Below are positions 16,807-28,521 of a stretch of DNA of 64,000 nucleotides, piece by piece (within the stretch, counting starts at the first letter, position 1; the number at the start of each line of letters is the position of its first letter). The stretch spans positions 1,054,001 to 1,118,000 of the forward strand of contig NZ_VFQE01000001.1 in NCBI RefSeq assembly GCF_006717095.1, read 5' to 3'. The notes under the pieces are model-generated. The model was not told where the DNA came from. It was given only the letters and a program-made list of their open reading frames with translations, and did no database searches. The position numbers and the translations under genes are program-made. Origin of the DNA: Blastococcus colisei. Lineage in GTDB: Bacteria; Actinomycetota; Actinomycetes; Mycobacteriales; Geodermatophilaceae.

Positions 16807-18003
16807 ATGTCCATGGGTGCAGACACCATGGGCGATCAGCCGGCCGACCGCTTCGCCGACGACCCGGCCTTCGCCGTCCACGAGGGCGGGAAGCTATCGG
16901 TGACGCCGACCCGGTCGATCGACTCCATCGCCGACCTCGCCCTCACCTACACACCCGGGGTCGCCCGCGTCTCCAGCGCCATCGCCGCCGAGCCGGACCT
17001 GGCCCGGCGGTTCACCTGGGCTCCCCGTGTGGTGGCGGTGGTCTCCGACGGCACGGCGGTGCTCGGCCTGGGCGACATCGGTCCGGTCGCCTCCCTGCCG
17101 GTCATGGAGGGCAAGGCGTGCCTGTTCAAGGAGTTCGGCGGGCTCGACGCCGTCCCCATCGTGCTGAGCAGCACCGACGTCGACACGATCGTCGAGACCG
17201 TCGCGGCGATGGCGCCGTCCTTCGGGGGCGTCAACCTCGAGGACATCAGCGCCCCGCGGTGCTTCGAGATCGAGGCCCGGCTGCGGGAGCGGCTGGACAT
17301 CCCGGTCATGCACGACGACCAGCACGGGACGGCGATCGTCGTCCTGGCCGCGCTGCGCAACGCCGCGAAGGTGGTCGGGCGCGAGCTCGCCGACCTGCGC
17401 GTGGTCGTCGCGGGGGCCGGCGCCGCGGGAGTCGCCTGCACCAAGATCCTGCTCGAGGCAGGCATCGGCGACATCGCCGTCGCGGACTCGCGGGGCATCC
17501 TGCACGCCGGCCGGGAGGATCTGACGCCGGTCAAGCGGTGGATCGTCGAGAACACCAACCGCTCGGGGTTCGCCGGGACCATGGTGGCCGCGCTCGAGGG
17601 GGCCGACGTCTACCTGGGCCTGTCCGGCGGCACGGTGCCGGAGTCGGCGATCGCGTCGATGGCCCCCGGCTGCATCGTCTTCTCCCTGGCCAACCCGACG
17701 CCCGAGGTGGACCCGGAGATGGCGGCGAAGTACGCGGCCGTCGTCGCCACCGGCCGCAGCGACCTGGCGAACCAGATCAACAACGTGCTGGCCTTCCCCG
17801 GGATCTTCCGGGGCGCCATCGACGCCGGAGCGACCGCCATCACCGAGGAGATGAAGCTCGCCGCGGCGGGCGCCATCGCCGATGTCGTCGGGGACGAGGT
17901 GCGGGCGGACTACGTGGTGCCGAGCCCGCTGGACCGGCGGGTGGCCGAGGCCGTCGCCGCGGCTGTCGCGTCCTGCGCACGGGAACAGGGCATCACCCGG
18001 TGA
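16807..18003 (+). CDS. NAD(P)-dependent malic enzyme
   Basis: A 398-aa malic enzyme making pyruvate and CO2 from malate. Conserved parts are [13 protein letters not shown] (catalytic Tyr), [20 protein letters not shown] (Lys and metal site), [35 protein letters not shown] (nucleotide-binding GAGAAG) and [16 protein letters not shown] near the end. The length fits the short, bacterial NAD-type class; cofactor choice is not certain. ATG codons at 16807 and 16813 are both possible; a TTACGCT-like -10 just before 16807 suggests a very short leader. Confidence 0.95.
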   Translation: MSMGADTMGDQPADRFADDPAFAVHEGGKLSVTPTRSIDSIADLALTYTPGVARVSSAIAAEPDLARRFTWAPRVVAVVSDGTAVLGLGDIGPVASLPVMEGKACLFKEFGGLDAVPIVLSSTDVDTIVETVAAMAPSFGGVNLEDISAPRCFEIEARLRERLDIPVMHDDQHGTAIVVLAALRNAAKVVGRELADLRVVVAGAGAAGVACTKILLEAGIGDIAVADSRGILHAGREDLTPVKRWIVENTNRSGFAGTMVAALEGADVYLGLSGGTVPESAIASMAPGCIVFSLANPTPEVDPEMAAKYAAVVATGRSDLANQINNVLAFPGIFRGAIDAGATAITEEMKLAAAGAIADVVGDEVRADYVVPSPLDRRVAEAVAAAVASCAREQGITR

Positions 18004-18036
18004 CCGCCGACTCACCGCAGGCGCGGTGCCCGGGGC

Positions 18037-19224
18037 TCAGTCGCCCTTCACGTTGACCAGCTGCCGGAGCGTGTGCCGGATCTGGACGAGGTCCGCGGCA
18101 TCGGCCATGACGACGTCCACGTCCTTGTAGGCAGCGGGGATCTCGTCGAGGAAGGCGTCGCTGTGCCGCCACTCGATGCCCTTCATCGACTCCTCCAGCT
18201 GGGCCCTGGTGAACGTCTTGCGGGCCTTCGTCCGCGAGAACATCCGCCCGGCACCGTGCGGGGAGGACGCGAGCGAGTCCGGGTTGCCGAGTCCGCTGAC
18301 CACGTAGCTCGCCGTGCCCATGGAGCCGGGGATGAGGCCGTCCTGCCCCTTCCTCGCCTGGATGGCGCCCTTCCGGGAAATCCAGAGATCGCTGCCGAAG
18401 TGCTGCTCCCGCTGGGTGAAGTTGTGGTGTGCGTTGATCCGCTCGAGCTCCGGTGTCTCGTCGGCCCGCAGGTGGGTGGCCAGGCACGCGGCGACGCGGT
18501 CCATCATCTCCTCGCGGTTGAGCAGCGCGAAGTGCTGCGCCCACCGCAGCTCGGCGATGTACCGGTCGAACTCCGGCGTCCCCTCGTCCAGCCACGCCAG
18601 ATCGCGGTCGGGCAGATCGAGGCCCTCCCGGCGGGCCCGTTCCTGCGCGATCGCGATGTGCTTCTGGGCGATCTTGTTGCCCACCCCGCGGCTGCCCGAG
18701 TGCAGGAACAGCCAGACCCGGTCCTGCTCGTCCGCGGTGACCTCGATGAAGTGGTTACCGGAACCGAGGCTGCCGAGCTGCATCGCCCAGTTCGGTGCGG
18801 TGGTGGTCACCGAGTGGAGAACCCGGCCCCCCAGCTCGTCGGCCGTCGCCTGCAGTTCGGCGACCCGGCGCTCGGCCGACTCGGTCAGCTTCCTGTTGTA
18901 CTTCCCGGCCGACAGGGGCACCGCCCGCTCGATGTCGCCGCGCAGCGGTGCGAGAGAGCCGCGCGCCCGCACCTCGTCGGCCGTCCACGGCGAGCGGACG
19001 GCGATCATGCCGCAGCCGATGTCGACGCCGACGGCCGCCGGGATGATCGCGCCCTTGGTCGGCAGCACCGACCCGACGGTGGCGCCCTTGCCCAGGTGCG
19101 CGTCCGGCATCAGCGCCACGTGCGGATGGATGAAGGGCAGCGTGGCGGTGCGCTCGGCCTGCCGGCGGGTCTCGTCGTCGAGGATGCTGGCCCAGTTCAG
19201 CAGCTTCTCGGAGAGGCGTTCCAC
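18037..19224 (-). CDS. rtcB: RNA-splicing ligase RtcB
   Basis: A 395-aa GTP- and manganese-dependent ligase that joins RNA 2',3'-cyclic phosphate or 3'-phosphate ends to 5'-OH ends. Conserved elements are MPDAHLGKGATVGSV, GVDIGCGMIAVRS (metal-binding Cys), GSLGSGNHFIEV, LFLHSGSRGVGNK and SSPHGAGRMFSR, whose His is the guanylylation site. The GTG at 19224 gives MERLSEKLLNWAS, a usual start. It is convergent with malic enzyme. No adjacent rtcA or rtcR was seen. Confidence 0.96.
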   Translation of the reverse strand: MERLSEKLLNWASILDDETRRQAERTATLPFIHPHVALMPDAHLGKGATVGSVLPTKGAIIPAAVGVDIGCGMIAVRSPWTADEVRARGSLAPLRGDIERAVPLSAGKYNRKLTESAERRVAELQATADELGGRVLHSVTTTAPNWAMQLGSLGSGNHFIEVTADEQDRVWLFLHSGSRGVGNKIAQKHIAIAQERARREGLDLPDRDLAWLDEGTPEFDRYIAELRWAQHFALLNREEMMDRVAACLATHLRADETPELERINAHHNFTQREQHFGSDLWISRKGAIQARKGQDGLIPGSMGTASYVVSGLGNPDSLASSPHGAGRMFSRTKARKTFTRAQLEESMKGIEWRHSDAFLDEIPAAYKDVDVVMADAADLVQIRHTLRQLVNVKGD

Positions 19225-19272
19225 ACCTGCGAGTCTGCGGCGGGCGGAGGTTGTCCGCGATCGGAATCCGGG

Positions 19273-19937
19273 TCAGCTGTGCGACGTCGCCAGCCGGTCC
19301 ACGCCCGGGCCGGAGAGCCGGCCCAGGGCGGCGGTGCGGCCGGTGAGCAGCAGGAGGAGGGCCTCGATCGGGCCCTCCACCAGGACGCCCTCGCCGGCCG
19401 ACCAGTCGGTGTCGGTGGCGACGAGCCGCAGGCCGCGCATCCGGCGCCGGACGTGGAAGGCGATGGACAGCGGCCATCCCGTCGTCCACACCCGGGTGGC
19501 CGCTGCGGTCGCCGCCGCCACCGGCATCGTGCGGGAGCGACCCAGCGGGAGGGTGAGGTCCTGGCCGTGGACCAGGACGTCGATCAGCGGCTCGAGCGGG
19601 GTGATCAGCGGCGCGCGCCGGCGTGAACCCGCCATCGCCCGGATCTCGGCTGTGAGCTGCCCCGTCGGGACGACGGCGTGGCGCAGGGCGGTGTCGCGGA
19701 CCATCCGGTGGTAGTCGCCGCGGGCGCGAGTCATCTCCGCGACGGCCTGCCCCAGCCCATCTGCGCCAGAGCGCGGTGCGCGGCGACGTCGCGGACCCGC
19801 CAGCCGTCGCAGAGGGACGGCGTCTCCCACTCCTTCGGGGAGAGATCGTCGAGCAGGTCGGTCTGGCTGAGGTGTGCCCTGACCGTCGACCCGGAGCTCA
19901 CGGAGTCCGATCTCGACGTCGGTCTCCTGCTGTTCAT
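19273..19937 (-). pseudogene. Maleylpyruvate isomerase-family (mycothiol-dependent, TIGR03083-like) gene with a frameshift
   Basis: The N-terminal part is in one frame (LSPKEWETPSLCDGWRVRD then VAAHRALAQMGWG) and the C-terminal part in another (QAVAEMTRARGDYHRM onward to VDRLATSHS). WxxPSLCDGWxVRDVxAH is the signature of the DinB-like mycothiol-dependent family. The switch occurs at the four-C run 19750-19753. One more C there would restore a continuous MGWGQAVAEMTRARG, so a one-base deletion explains the break. The enzymes use mycothiol as cofactor; substrate unknown. It adjoins another decayed gene. Confidence 0.8.
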
Positions 19938-19951
19938 CCCCTCCCGGGCAG

Positions 19952-20204
19952 GTGACCAAGCAGACGGCCAGCTTCCTCGTGGCTGCGCTGGAGCGCGCCG
20001 GCTACGTGCGCCGCATCCCTGATCCCTCGGACGCCCGTGCGCGGCTGGTCGTACTCGGCGAACGCGCCCGGGCGGCGCAGCCGATCGCCGAGGCCGCCGT
20101 CGCCGCGGTCGAGGCGGAGTGGCGCGCGCGCCTGGGAACCCGGAGTGGGACAGGTTGCGGACCACGTGACCCGCCTGCGCGAGATCACCGACCCCTATCG
20201 ATGA
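19952..20204 (+). pseudogene. MarR-family regulator fragment (5' part missing, frameshifted)
   Basis: VTKQTASFLVAALERAGYVR, then RIPDPSDARARLVVLGERAR, is the recognition helix and wing of a MarR repressor. The dimerisation helices and first half of the winged helix that should precede it are absent. Near 20140 the frame changes, and the usual ending VTRLREITDPYR is found one frame over, stopping at 20202-20204. So the gene is 5' truncated and frameshifted. It abuts the decayed maleylpyruvate isomerase-like gene; one deletion between them could have damaged both. Confidence 0.75.
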
Positions 20205-20223
20205 CCGGTGTCCGGAGCAGGGG

Positions 20224-20943
20224 TCAACCCAGGCTGAGCAGGCGCTCCACCAGCGGGTCCACCGCGCCGCGGACCGCGGTGTTGAGGTAGACGAAGACCG
20301 CGATCGCGACGAGGAAGGCCGGCACCAGAACCGCCTTCTCGACGAAGGCGCCGGTGCGCAGGTGGATCGGCGCCAGCCGGCTCCGGCGGACCAGCCAGAC
20401 GATCGGGACCGGCACGCCCTCCTTGGTCAGGAAGTCGCCGGCGATGTGAGTCAGGACGCCGACCCCCACCGCGTAGGGCAGCCAGGCCGGGCTCGGGCTG
20501 TGCTCGAGCAGGTACCAGGCGCCGCCCCACGAGAGGAGCAGGTTTCCGATGACGGTGTTCTCCGCCCGGCCGGGGATGACGAAGTGCAGCGCCCGCAGGG
20601 CCAACCCGATGGCGAGCGCCAGCAGCAGCAGGCTCGACCAGTAGGCGCCGGCCGCCAGGTGGGCGAGCAGACCGAAGACCGCCGGCCCGAGGATCGCGTC
20701 GTGCGTGCCCCAGCGGTGACCGCGGGCCACCGTGCCGACCGCGCCGGAGGGGACGTCGGTGAACGGTCCCCACATGCGCGAGATGGTCGAGCCCCGCTGG
20801 TCGAGGTCGGGGAGCATCGCGAAGCCGCCCGCTGCGGAGATCCAGGCGACCTGGGCGACGGTGCCCTGGACGGGTGCCCACGGCAGGGTCGCCGCACCGG
20901 CGGCTAGGCCGGACAAGGCATGCGAGTGGCCGAGCACGCGCAC
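20224..20943 (-). CDS. Membrane-bound metal-dependent hydrolase (YdjM/LexA-binding inner membrane-like)
   Basis: A 239-aa membrane protein of the YdjM family. An N-terminal H-x-x-SG motif (LGHSHALSGLAAGAAT) and the acidic/His sites MLPDLDQRGST, ARGHRWGTHDAILG and THIAGDFLTKEGVPV are the usual metal-ligand positions. Four to five hydrophobic helices lie between them. The GTG at 20943 is the only start that keeps the HSH motif near the N-terminus. Catalytic activity has not been shown for this family. Confidence 0.82.
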   Translation of the reverse strand: MRVLGHSHALSGLAAGAATLPWAPVQGTVAQVAWISAAGGFAMLPDLDQRGSTISRMWGPFTDVPSGAVGTVARGHRWGTHDAILGPAVFGLLAHLAAGAYWSSLLLLALAIGLALRALHFVIPGRAENTVIGNLLLSWGGAWYLLEHSPSPAWLPYAVGVGVLTHIAGDFLTKEGVPVPIVWLVRRSRLAPIHLRTGAFVEKAVLVPAFLVAIAVFVYLNTAVRGAVDPLVERLLSLG

Positions 20944-21057
20944 AGGGTGACGCCCGGACGAGGCGCGTCGGGATAGGCGCGCGGTCGGCCGACCGCAACT
21001 TCGGGGAAGTCGCGGCCTGGTCGGTGGATCAGGCAGCGACTTCCCCGAAGTCGTCGT

Positions 21058-21246
21058 TCAGTCGTCGAGGTCGGCGTCGTCCGTGCCGCCGCGGGCCAGC
21101 CAGGTGGCCAGCCGCTCGACGGGCACCTCGAAGTCGGGGAACTGGTCCACGAACGCCTGCATCTGGTCGGCCAGCCAGGCGAGGGTGACCTGCTCCTCGC
21201 CCCGCCGCTCGGCCAACTCCTCGAGTCCGCGATCGGTGAAGTACAT
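21058..21246 (-). CDS. DUF6104 family small protein downstream of kgd
   Basis: A 62-aa acidic protein starting MYFTDRGLEELAERRGEE and containing FPDFEVPVERLATWLAR. This matches, from memory, a small protein widely conserved beside kgd in Actinobacteria (DUF6104). It begins 25 bases after the kgd stop in the same direction, so it is probably co-transcribed. No catalytic motif is visible and the function is unknown. Confidence 0.82.
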   Translation of the reverse strand: MYFTDRGLEELAERRGEEQVTLAWLADQMQAFVDQFPDFEVPVERLATWLARGGTDDADLDD

Positions 21247-21271
21247 GGTTCGGGTCCAGGTGTGCCGGCGG

Positions 21272-24200
21272 CTAGTCCGCGAAGGCCTCGGCGACCAGCT
21301 GCCGCTGCTCGAGGTCGTGCACCTTGGCCGAGCCGACCGCGGGACTCGCCGACGCCCGCCGGCTGACCCGGCGGAACGTCCGGCCCTGCGGCAGGTGCTC
21401 GGGGAGGTTGACGGCCATGAACTGCCAGGCGCCCATGTTCATCGGCTCCTCCTGCACCCAGACGACGTCGTTCGCGTCCGGGTACCGCTCGAGCTCGGTC
21501 CGGATCTGCTCGGCCGGCAGCGGGTACAGCTGCTCGACCCGCACGATCGCGGTGTCGGCGCGGCCATCGGACTCCCGCTGCGCCATGAGGTCGTAGGCGA
21601 CCTTGCCGCTGCACAGCAGCACCCTGCGGACGGCGGACGCGTCGAGCGGGTCTCCACCGACGCCGGTGTCGGGCAGCACCGGGCGGAAGCTCTGCTCGGT
21701 GAAGTCCTCGACCGGGCTGACCGCTGCCTTGGCGCGCAGCAGCGACTTGGGCGTGAAGACGACGAGCGGCCGGTGCACGTCCGAGAGCGCCTGGCGGCGG
21801 AGCAGGTGGAAGTAGTTGCCGGGGGTGGTGCAGTTGGCGACGGTCATGTTGTTCTCCGCCGACAGCTGAAGGAACCGCTCGATCCGGCCGCTGGAGTGGT
21901 CGGGGCCCTGACCTTCGAGGCCGTGCGGGAGCAGCATGACGACGCCGGAGCGCTGACCCCACTTGGCCTCGCCGGAGCTGATGAACTCGTCGATGACCAT
22001 CTGGGCGCCGTCGACGAAGTCACCGAACTGGGCCTCCCACAGGACGAGGGCCTTCGGGTTGGCGACCGAGTAGCCGTACTCGAAGCCCAGCGCGGCATAT
22101 TCGCTCAGCAGCGAGTCGTAGACGAAGAACTTCGCCTGGTCGTCGGTGAGGCTGGCCAGCGGCGTGTACTCGGCGCCGTTCTCGCGGTCGATGAGCACCG
22201 AGTGCCGCTGCACGAACGTCCCGCGCCGGGAGTCCTGACCGGCCAGCCGGACCGGGATGCCCTCCATGAGCAGCGACCCGAAGGCCAGCAGCTCGCCCAT
22301 GGCCCAGTCGACGCCGCCCTCGCTGGCCATCGCCGCGCGCTTCTCGAGCATCTTCTGGAGCTTCGGGTGCGGGGTGAAGTCCGGCGGGAAGGAGACGTGG
22401 GCGTCGCCGATGGTCTTGAGGACCTCGGGGGTGATCGCCGTGTCGACCTGGGACTCCTGCGGCGTGCGGGGGTCCATGACCGGCTCGGGCTTGGAGGAGT
22501 CCTGCGCGTCGTGGGTCTCGGCGAACGCCCGCTCCAACTGCCCGCGGTAGTCCTTGAGCGCCTCCTCGGCCTCCTGCAGCGTGATGTCGCCCCGGCCGAC
22601 CAGTGCCTCGGTGTAGAGCTTCCGGACCGAGCGCTTGCGGTCGATGATGTCGTACATCTGCGGCTGGGTCATCGACGGGTCGTCACCCTCGTTGTGCCCG
22701 CGCCGGCGGTAGCAGACCAGATCGACGACGACGTCCTTCCTGAACGCCTGCCGGTACTCGACCGCCAGCCGGGCGACCCGCACGCAGGCCTCGGGGTCGT
22801 CGCCGTTCACGTGGAAGATCGGCGCGTTGACCATCCGGGCGACGTCGGTCGAGTACAGGCTCGAGCGCGCAGCCGTCGGGCTGGTGGTGAAGCCGACCTG
22901 GTTGTTGATCACCACGTGCACCGTGCCGCCGGTGCGGTAGCCGCGCAGCTGGGAGAGGTTCAGCGTCTCGGCGACGACGCCCTGGCCGGCGAACGCGGAG
23001 TCGCCGTGCAGCAGGACGGGCAGGACGGTGAAGCCCTCCTCGCCCTTGTCGATCATGTCCTGCTTGGCCCGGACGATGCCCTCGAGCACCGGGTTGACCG
23101 TCTCGAGGTGGCTGGGGTTGCTCGCCAGGGACACGGCGATCTCGGTGTTCTCGCGGAACGGGTTGCGGAACTTCCCGGTGGCGCCGAGGTGGTACTTCAC
23201 GTCGCCGGAGCCCTGGACGGTGCCGGGGTCGATGTTGCCCTCGAACTCGCCGAAGATCTTGGCGTAGCTCTTGCCGAGCACGTTGGCCAGGACGTTGAGC
23301 CGGCCGCGGTGCGCCATGCCGATCGCGACCTCGTCGAGGCCGTGGTCGGTGCCGGCGATCAGCACCTCGTCGAGGATCGGGATGACCGACTCGCCGCCCT
23401 CGAGGCTGAACCGCTTCTGGCCGACGTACTTGGTCTGCAGGAAGGTCTCGAAGGCCTCCGCGGCGTTGAGCCGGCCCAGGACGTGCTTCTGCTTCTCGCG
23501 GTCGGGCTGCTCGTGCTTGACCTCGATCCGCTGCTGGAGCCACTCGCGCTCCTCGGGATCGGTGATGTGCATGTACTCCACGCCGACGGTGCGGCAGTAG
23601 GAGTTGCGCAGCACGCCCAGGATGTCGCGCAGGGCCATCAGCCGCTCGCCGGCGAAGCCGCCGACCGGGAACTTCCGGTCGAGGTCCCACAGGGTCAGGC
23701 CGTGCTGGAGGATGTCGAGGTCGGGGTGGGTGCGCACCTTGAACTCGAGCGGGTCGGTGTCGGCCATGAGGTGGCCGTTGCGCCGGTAGGACTCGATGAC
23801 CTCGACGACCCGGGCTTCCTTGTCGATCTGCCCCTCGCGGGTGATCCGGACGTCCGGCATCCAGCGCACCGGCTCGTAGGGGATCCGCAGCGACCGGAAG
23901 ACGTCGTCGTAGAAGCCGTCCTCACCGAGCAGCAGGGCGTGCAGCCGGCGCAGGAAGTCGCCGGACTCCGCGCCCTGGATGATCCGGTGGTCATACGTCG
24001 AGGTCAGGGTGATGATCTTCGACACGGCCATCTCGGTCAGCGCGTCGGGGTTCATCCCCTGGAACTCGGCCGGGTACTCCATGGCGCCCACGCCGATGAT
24101 CGCGCCCTGGCCGGCGGTGAGCCGCGGCACCGAGTGGTTGGTGCCGATCGTGCCCGGGTTGGTCAGGCTGATCGTCGTGCCGGAGAAGTCCTCCATCGTC

Positions 24201-25054
24201 AGCTTGTTGGCGCGAGCCCGCCGGATGATGTCCTCGTAGGCGGCCCAGAAGCCGGCGAAGTCCATCTCCTCGGCGGCCTTGATCGAGGCGACGACGAGCG
24301 ACCGGGAGCCGTCGGGCTTCGGCAGGTCGATGGCCAGGCCGAAGTTGACGTGCTCGGGCTGCACCAGCACCGGCTTGCCGTCGACCTCGGCGTAGGCGTT
24401 GTTCATGTTCGGGAAGTCGTCGAGCGCCCGGACCAGCGCGTAACCGATCAGGTGCGTGAAGGAGATCTTCCCGCCGCGGGAGCGGGCGAGGTGGTTGTTG
24501 ATGACGATGCGGTTGTCGGCGAGCAGCTTCGCCGGTACCGCACGCACGCTCGTCGCCGTCGGCACGGTCAGCGAGACGTTCATGTTCTTGACCACGGCGG
24601 CGGCCGCGCCGCGCAGCGGTGACTGGGAGCCGGCGGCCACCGGGGGAGCGGGGCTCTTGGCGGCCGGCTTGTCCGCGGGCTTGTCCGCGGCCTTCTCCGC
24701 CGGCTTGTCGGCGGGCTTGTCGGCGGCCTTCCCGGCCGGCGCTGCGGCGGCCGGCTCGGGGGCGGGCGCCTTGGGGGCGGGCGTGTTGTCGCGGGCGGGG
24801 GCCGGCGAGGCAGGGGACGTGGCCGCGGGCCGGGCGGCGGCAGGGGCTCCGTCGCGTGCGGCGGCGGGCTCCTCGCGGTCCGCGCCACCGACGGGGCCAC
24901 CGGGCCGGTAGTCGGCGAAGAACTCGTGCCAGGCCTGGTCCACGCTCGAGGGGTCGGCCAGGTACTGCTGGTACATCTCCTCGACCAGCCACTCGTTGGT
25001 GCCGAATCCGGCCACCGGGGAGGAGGACGCGGAGGAGGGCCGGGATGAGCTCAC
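21272..25054 (-). CDS. kgd: Multifunctional 2-oxoglutarate decarboxylase / dehydrogenase E1-E2 (Kgd/SucA)
   Basis: About 1260 residues. Residues 1-45 carry the E1o N-terminal helix ([20 protein letters not shown]). A flexible Ala/Pro/Lys linker with repeated KPADKP-type units follows (about 60-150), then an E2-like acyltransferase domain ([38 protein letters not shown]), then the thiamine-diphosphate E1 domain ([59 protein letters not shown]). It feeds 2-oxoglutarate into succinyl-CoA; actinobacterial forms are inhibited by the FHA protein OdhI/GarA. The GTG at 25054 is chosen; a GTG at 25063 is also possible. Followed by the DUF6104 gene. Confidence 0.96.
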   Translation of the reverse strand: MSSSRPSSASSSPVAGFGTNEWLVEEMYQQYLADPSSVDQAWHEFFADYRPGGPVGGADREEPAAARDGAPAAARPAATSPASPAPARDNTPAPKAPAPEPAAAAPAGKAADKPADKPAEKAADKPADKPAAKSPAPPVAAGSQSPLRGAAAAVVKNMNVSLTVPTATSVRAVPAKLLADNRIVINNHLARSRGGKISFTHLIGYALVRALDDFPNMNNAYAEVDGKPVLVQPEHVNFGLAIDLPKPDGSRSLVVASIKAAEEMDFAGFWAAYEDIIRRARANKLTMEDFSGTTISLTNPGTIGTNHSVPRLTAGQGAIIGVGAMEYPAEFQGMNPDALTEMAVSKIITLTSTYDHRIIQGAESGDFLRRLHALLLGEDGFYDDVFRSLRIPYEPVRWMPDVRITREGQIDKEARVVEVIESYRRNGHLMADTDPLEFKVRTHPDLDILQHGLTLWDLDRKFPVGGFAGERLMALRDILGVLRNSYCRTVGVEYMHITDPEEREWLQQRIEVKHEQPDREKQKHVLGRLNAAEAFETFLQTKYVGQKRFSLEGGESVIPILDEVLIAGTDHGLDEVAIGMAHRGRLNVLANVLGKSYAKIFGEFEGNIDPGTVQGSGDVKYHLGATGKFRNPFRENTEIAVSLASNPSHLETVNPVLEGIVRAKQDMIDKGEEGFTVLPVLLHGDSAFAGQGVVAETLNLSQLRGYRTGGTVHVVINNQVGFTTSPTAARSSLYSTDVARMVNAPIFHVNGDDPEACVRVARLAVEYRQAFRKDVVVDLVCYRRRGHNEGDDPSMTQPQMYDIIDRKRSVRKLYTEALVGRGDITLQEAEEALKDYRGQLERAFAETHDAQDSSKPEPVMDPRTPQESQVDTAITPEVLKTIGDAHVSFPPDFTPHPKLQKMLEKRAAMASEGGVDWAMGELLAFGSLLMEGIPVRLAGQDSRRGTFVQRHSVLIDRENGAEYTPLASLTDDQAKFFVYDSLLSEYAALGFEYGYSVANPKALVLWEAQFGDFVDGAQMVIDEFISSGEAKWGQRSGVVMLLPHGLEGQGPDHSSGRIERFLQLSAENNMTVANCTTPGNYFHLLRRQALSDVHRPLVVFTPKSLLRAKAAVSPVEDFTEQSFRPVLPDTGVGGDPLDASAVRRVLLCSGKVAYDLMAQRESDGRADTAIVRVEQLYPLPAEQIRTELERYPDANDVVWVQEEPMNMGAWQFMAVNLPEHLPQGRTFRRVSRRASASPAVGSAKVHDLEQRQLVAEAFAD

Positions 25055-25229
25055 GCTTGACACGGGGTCGAGTGCCTTCTTCGTCTGTGGGCGGCGTCTG
25101 GTGCAGTGGTCTGGTGCAGTCGTCTCGGCCGCGGCGTGGCCGCAGGCCGGAAGTGCGGAGCCTGTGGACATGGCTGGACCGGGTGTCGAGTCTACGCCGG
25201 GTCGGAGGCGCTGACCGGGTGTGACAGTC

Positions 25230-26036
25230 CTAGTCCGCGGCACCGTGTGACACGAGCAGCTGCGCCAGGGCGTCGTCCGCCGTCGCCCGGGCGGAGTCGC
25301 CGCGCCGGTGACGGGCCGCCGACACCCTGCTGATGTCCAGAGCGCTCGCGCCGTCGTTGGTGGTGGCGTTGACGTCGGCGCCCGCGGCGAGGAGCACCCG
25401 GACGACCTCCAGAGAGTCGTCCGCGCCGCCGGTCACGGCGGCGTGCAGCGGCGCCCGCCCGGTGTCGGGATCGCGACGGTCGACGTCGGCGCCGGCCTCC
25501 AGGAGCAGCCTCACCAGCTCGAGCCTCGAGCCGCCGGCCGCCGCGTGCAACGCTCCGCCGTCGGCATCGGCACCCCGCTCGAGCAGCAGCCGCGCGGCGG
25601 CCGGGGCCCCGCCGAGAGCTGCCCAGGAGAGCAGGTCCAGACCGGACCCCGCGTCGCTGAGCGATGCGCCGTCGTCGAGGTGGGCGGTGAGCTCGTCGAG
25701 CCGGCCCAGGTAGGCGGCACTCGGGGCGTCGAGGACGGCGCCCAGCTCGAGGAGCGACGGCACCAGGACCGGGCAGAACTCCAGGGCGACGTGCAGCGGC
25801 GTCCGGTGGTGCTCGGTGCGCGCGTCCAGGTCCGCGCCGGCGTCGACCAGGACGCGCGCGATGTCTGCCCGGCCCTCCGCGACGGCGACGTGCAGAGGGG
25901 TCCAGCCCCCCTGGCCGTCCCGCTCGACGGTGCTGCCGAGCAGTCGGGGCGTCGACGCGATCGCGGCCTGCACGGCGTCGATGTCGCCGGCGGCGATCAA
26001 CCTGCCCAGCCGCTGTGCGGTCATGCGAGTGGTCAC
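25230..26036 (-). CDS. Ankyrin repeat protein
   Basis: A 268-aa protein made largely of ankyrin repeats. Clear units are [84 protein letters not shown] and [20 protein letters not shown]. Ankyrin repeats bind other proteins; the partner is not evident. GAAGGA precedes the GTG at 26036 by five bases, which favours this start over the in-frame ATG at 26024. No signal peptide is seen. Confidence 0.88.
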   Translation of the reverse strand: MTTRMTAQRLGRLIAAGDIDAVQAAIASTPRLLGSTVERDGQGGWTPLHVAVAEGRADIARVLVDAGADLDARTEHHRTPLHVALEFCPVLVPSLLELGAVLDAPSAAYLGRLDELTAHLDDGASLSDAGSGLDLLSWAALGGAPAAARLLLERGADADGGALHAAAGGSRLELVRLLLEAGADVDRRDPDTGRAPLHAAVTGGADDSLEVVRVLLAAGADVNATTNDGASALDISRVSAARHRRGDSARATADDALAQLLVSHGAAD

Positions 26037-26164
26037 GCGTGTCCTTCGGTGTCGGGGACGGAGGGGCGATCGGCCACGTCCAGGTAACCACCTCGAGCCT
26101 GCGCGAGGCGGCCCTCCTACCCGACCCTCGCACGCTCGGGCCGGGTCCGGGAGGGGGCCTTCGT

Positions 26165-26916
26165 TCAGACGACGTCGCGCCGCACGGCCAGCAGGGTGCC
26201 CAGGAGCGCGGCGAGCAGGCCGTAGCCGACCAGCAGCAGGCCGCCCTGCCAGGCGCCCAGGAGGTCGGGCCCCTGGAACGTCGCCGTCATCGCCTCCAGC
26301 CCACCTCCCGGCATCCACTTGTAGGCCCCTGACGTCGCCGGGATCGAGCGGATCACCGGCTCGACGACGAAGAGGTACACCAGCCCACCGACGATGGCGC
26401 CGACCTGGTTGCGCAGCAGCGCCCCGATGCCCACTCCCATCAGGGCGTAGATGACCAGCGCGAGGCCCGAGGTGCCGATCACCTCGAGGTTGTCGCCGGT
26501 GAGGGACGGCGCCGCACCCCTGGCGCCCGCGTAGAGCCCGACCACGAGGAGGTTCACGCCCAGCAGGATCAGCGCGAACGGGACGGCGACGAGCGCGTAG
26601 GCGATCAGCTTCGCCACCACCACCTTCCAGCGGCGGGGAGTCGTCAGGAAGGTGGGGGTCGCGGTGCGGTGCCGGTACTCCTGCGTCATCCCGATGATGC
26701 CCAGGATGAGGAACAGCACGGTGGCGTTGGTCGCCTGCGCCAGCGCGACCTGCTCGAATTCCGCCGTACCGACCGGGGGGAGCCCGCTCTCCGCGTTGCC
26801 GGCGAAACCGGTCAGCAGCGCAGCGAAGCCGCCCACCATGACGCATGCCCCGAGCAGCAGCCCGAGCCAGACCTTGGTGGTGAACAGCTTGGTCCACTCC
26901 GCACGCACCAGGCGGA

Positions 26917-26920
<4 letters not shown>
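26165..26920 (-). CDS. ABC transporter permease (ABC-2 type)
   Basis: A 251-aa membrane protein with about six helices. It begins MIRLVRAEWTKLFTTKVWLG, the typical start of ABC-2 permeases paired with Bcr/Nod-type ATPases, and has EYRHRTATPTFLTTPRRWK after the second helix. The start overlaps the ATPase stop by four bases, so the two proteins form one transporter. Export substrate unknown; antibiotics, lipids or peptides are all possible for this class. Confidence 0.88.
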
Positions 26921-27837
<917 letters not shown>

Positions 27838-28036
27838 CTCGACCCGGACGGGGTCGACCGTTCCGGTGCTTGCGATGGAAATGATGTCTCCTCGTCGTGG
27901 GCCGCGGGGTCCTCCCCATCCAAACGCACCGGGGGTTGCGCCCGGGAGCCCCCGGGTGCCCTGGCGTGCCGACGTCCACCGGGGCGAGATGATCTCGGCG
28001 TGACCCCTGGCACACGCCTCACATAGAGTGCGCGCC

Positions 28037-28507
28037 GTGAGCGAGACCTCGAACGCCTACCGGACGGTCGTCGTCGGGACCGACGGATCGGAATCCTCCC
28101 TGCGGGCCGTCGCGCGGGCGGGCTCGCTGGCCGGCGCGTGCGGCGCCACGCTGGTGATCGCCTGCGCCTACCTGCCCGCCGAGGCCGACGACCGCGAGCT
28201 GGCCCGCGCCCAGGACGTGCTCCGCGACGAGGCGTACCAGGTCGTCGGCTCGCACCCCGCCGAGGACACCGTGCGGACGGCGGCGGAGCGGGCCGGTTCC
28301 GCGGGGGCGACGAAGGTGAAGACCGTGGCGGTCCAGGGCTCGCCGGTGGAGACGCTGCTCGACGTGGTCCGCCGCGAGAGCGCCGACCTGCTGGTGGTCG
28401 GGAACCGGGGCCTGGCCGGCATCAAGGGGCGCCTGCTCGGCTCGGTGCCCGCCGACGCGACCCGCCGCTCGGAGTGCGACGTGCTCGTCGTGCACACGAC
28501 CGACTAG
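28037..28507 (+). CDS. Universal stress protein (UspA family)
   Basis: A 156-aa single Usp domain. The beginning YRTVVVGTDGSESSLRAVAR holds the conserved Asp, and VVGNRGLAGIKGRLLGSVPA contains the ATP-binding G-x2-G-x9-G(S) motif. ATP-binding Usps act in dormancy and stress. GTG codons at 28028 and 28037 are both in frame; the latter fits the family length better. It lies 14 bases before the adenylate cyclase gene in the same direction, so the two may be one operon. Confidence 0.9.
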   Translation: MSETSNAYRTVVVGTDGSESSLRAVARAGSLAGACGATLVIACAYLPAEADDRELARAQDVLRDEAYQVVGSHPAEDTVRTAAERAGSAGATKVKTVAVQGSPVETLLDVVRRESADLLVVGNRGLAGIKGRLLGSVPADATRRSECDVLVVHTTD

Positions 28508-28521
28508 GTCGCCGGACGCCC

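Noticed and set aside
24619-24760. Short repeats in the GC-rich linker
   Set aside because: They are codons for the repeated KPADKP-type linker of Kgd, not a DNA repeat or CRISPR.
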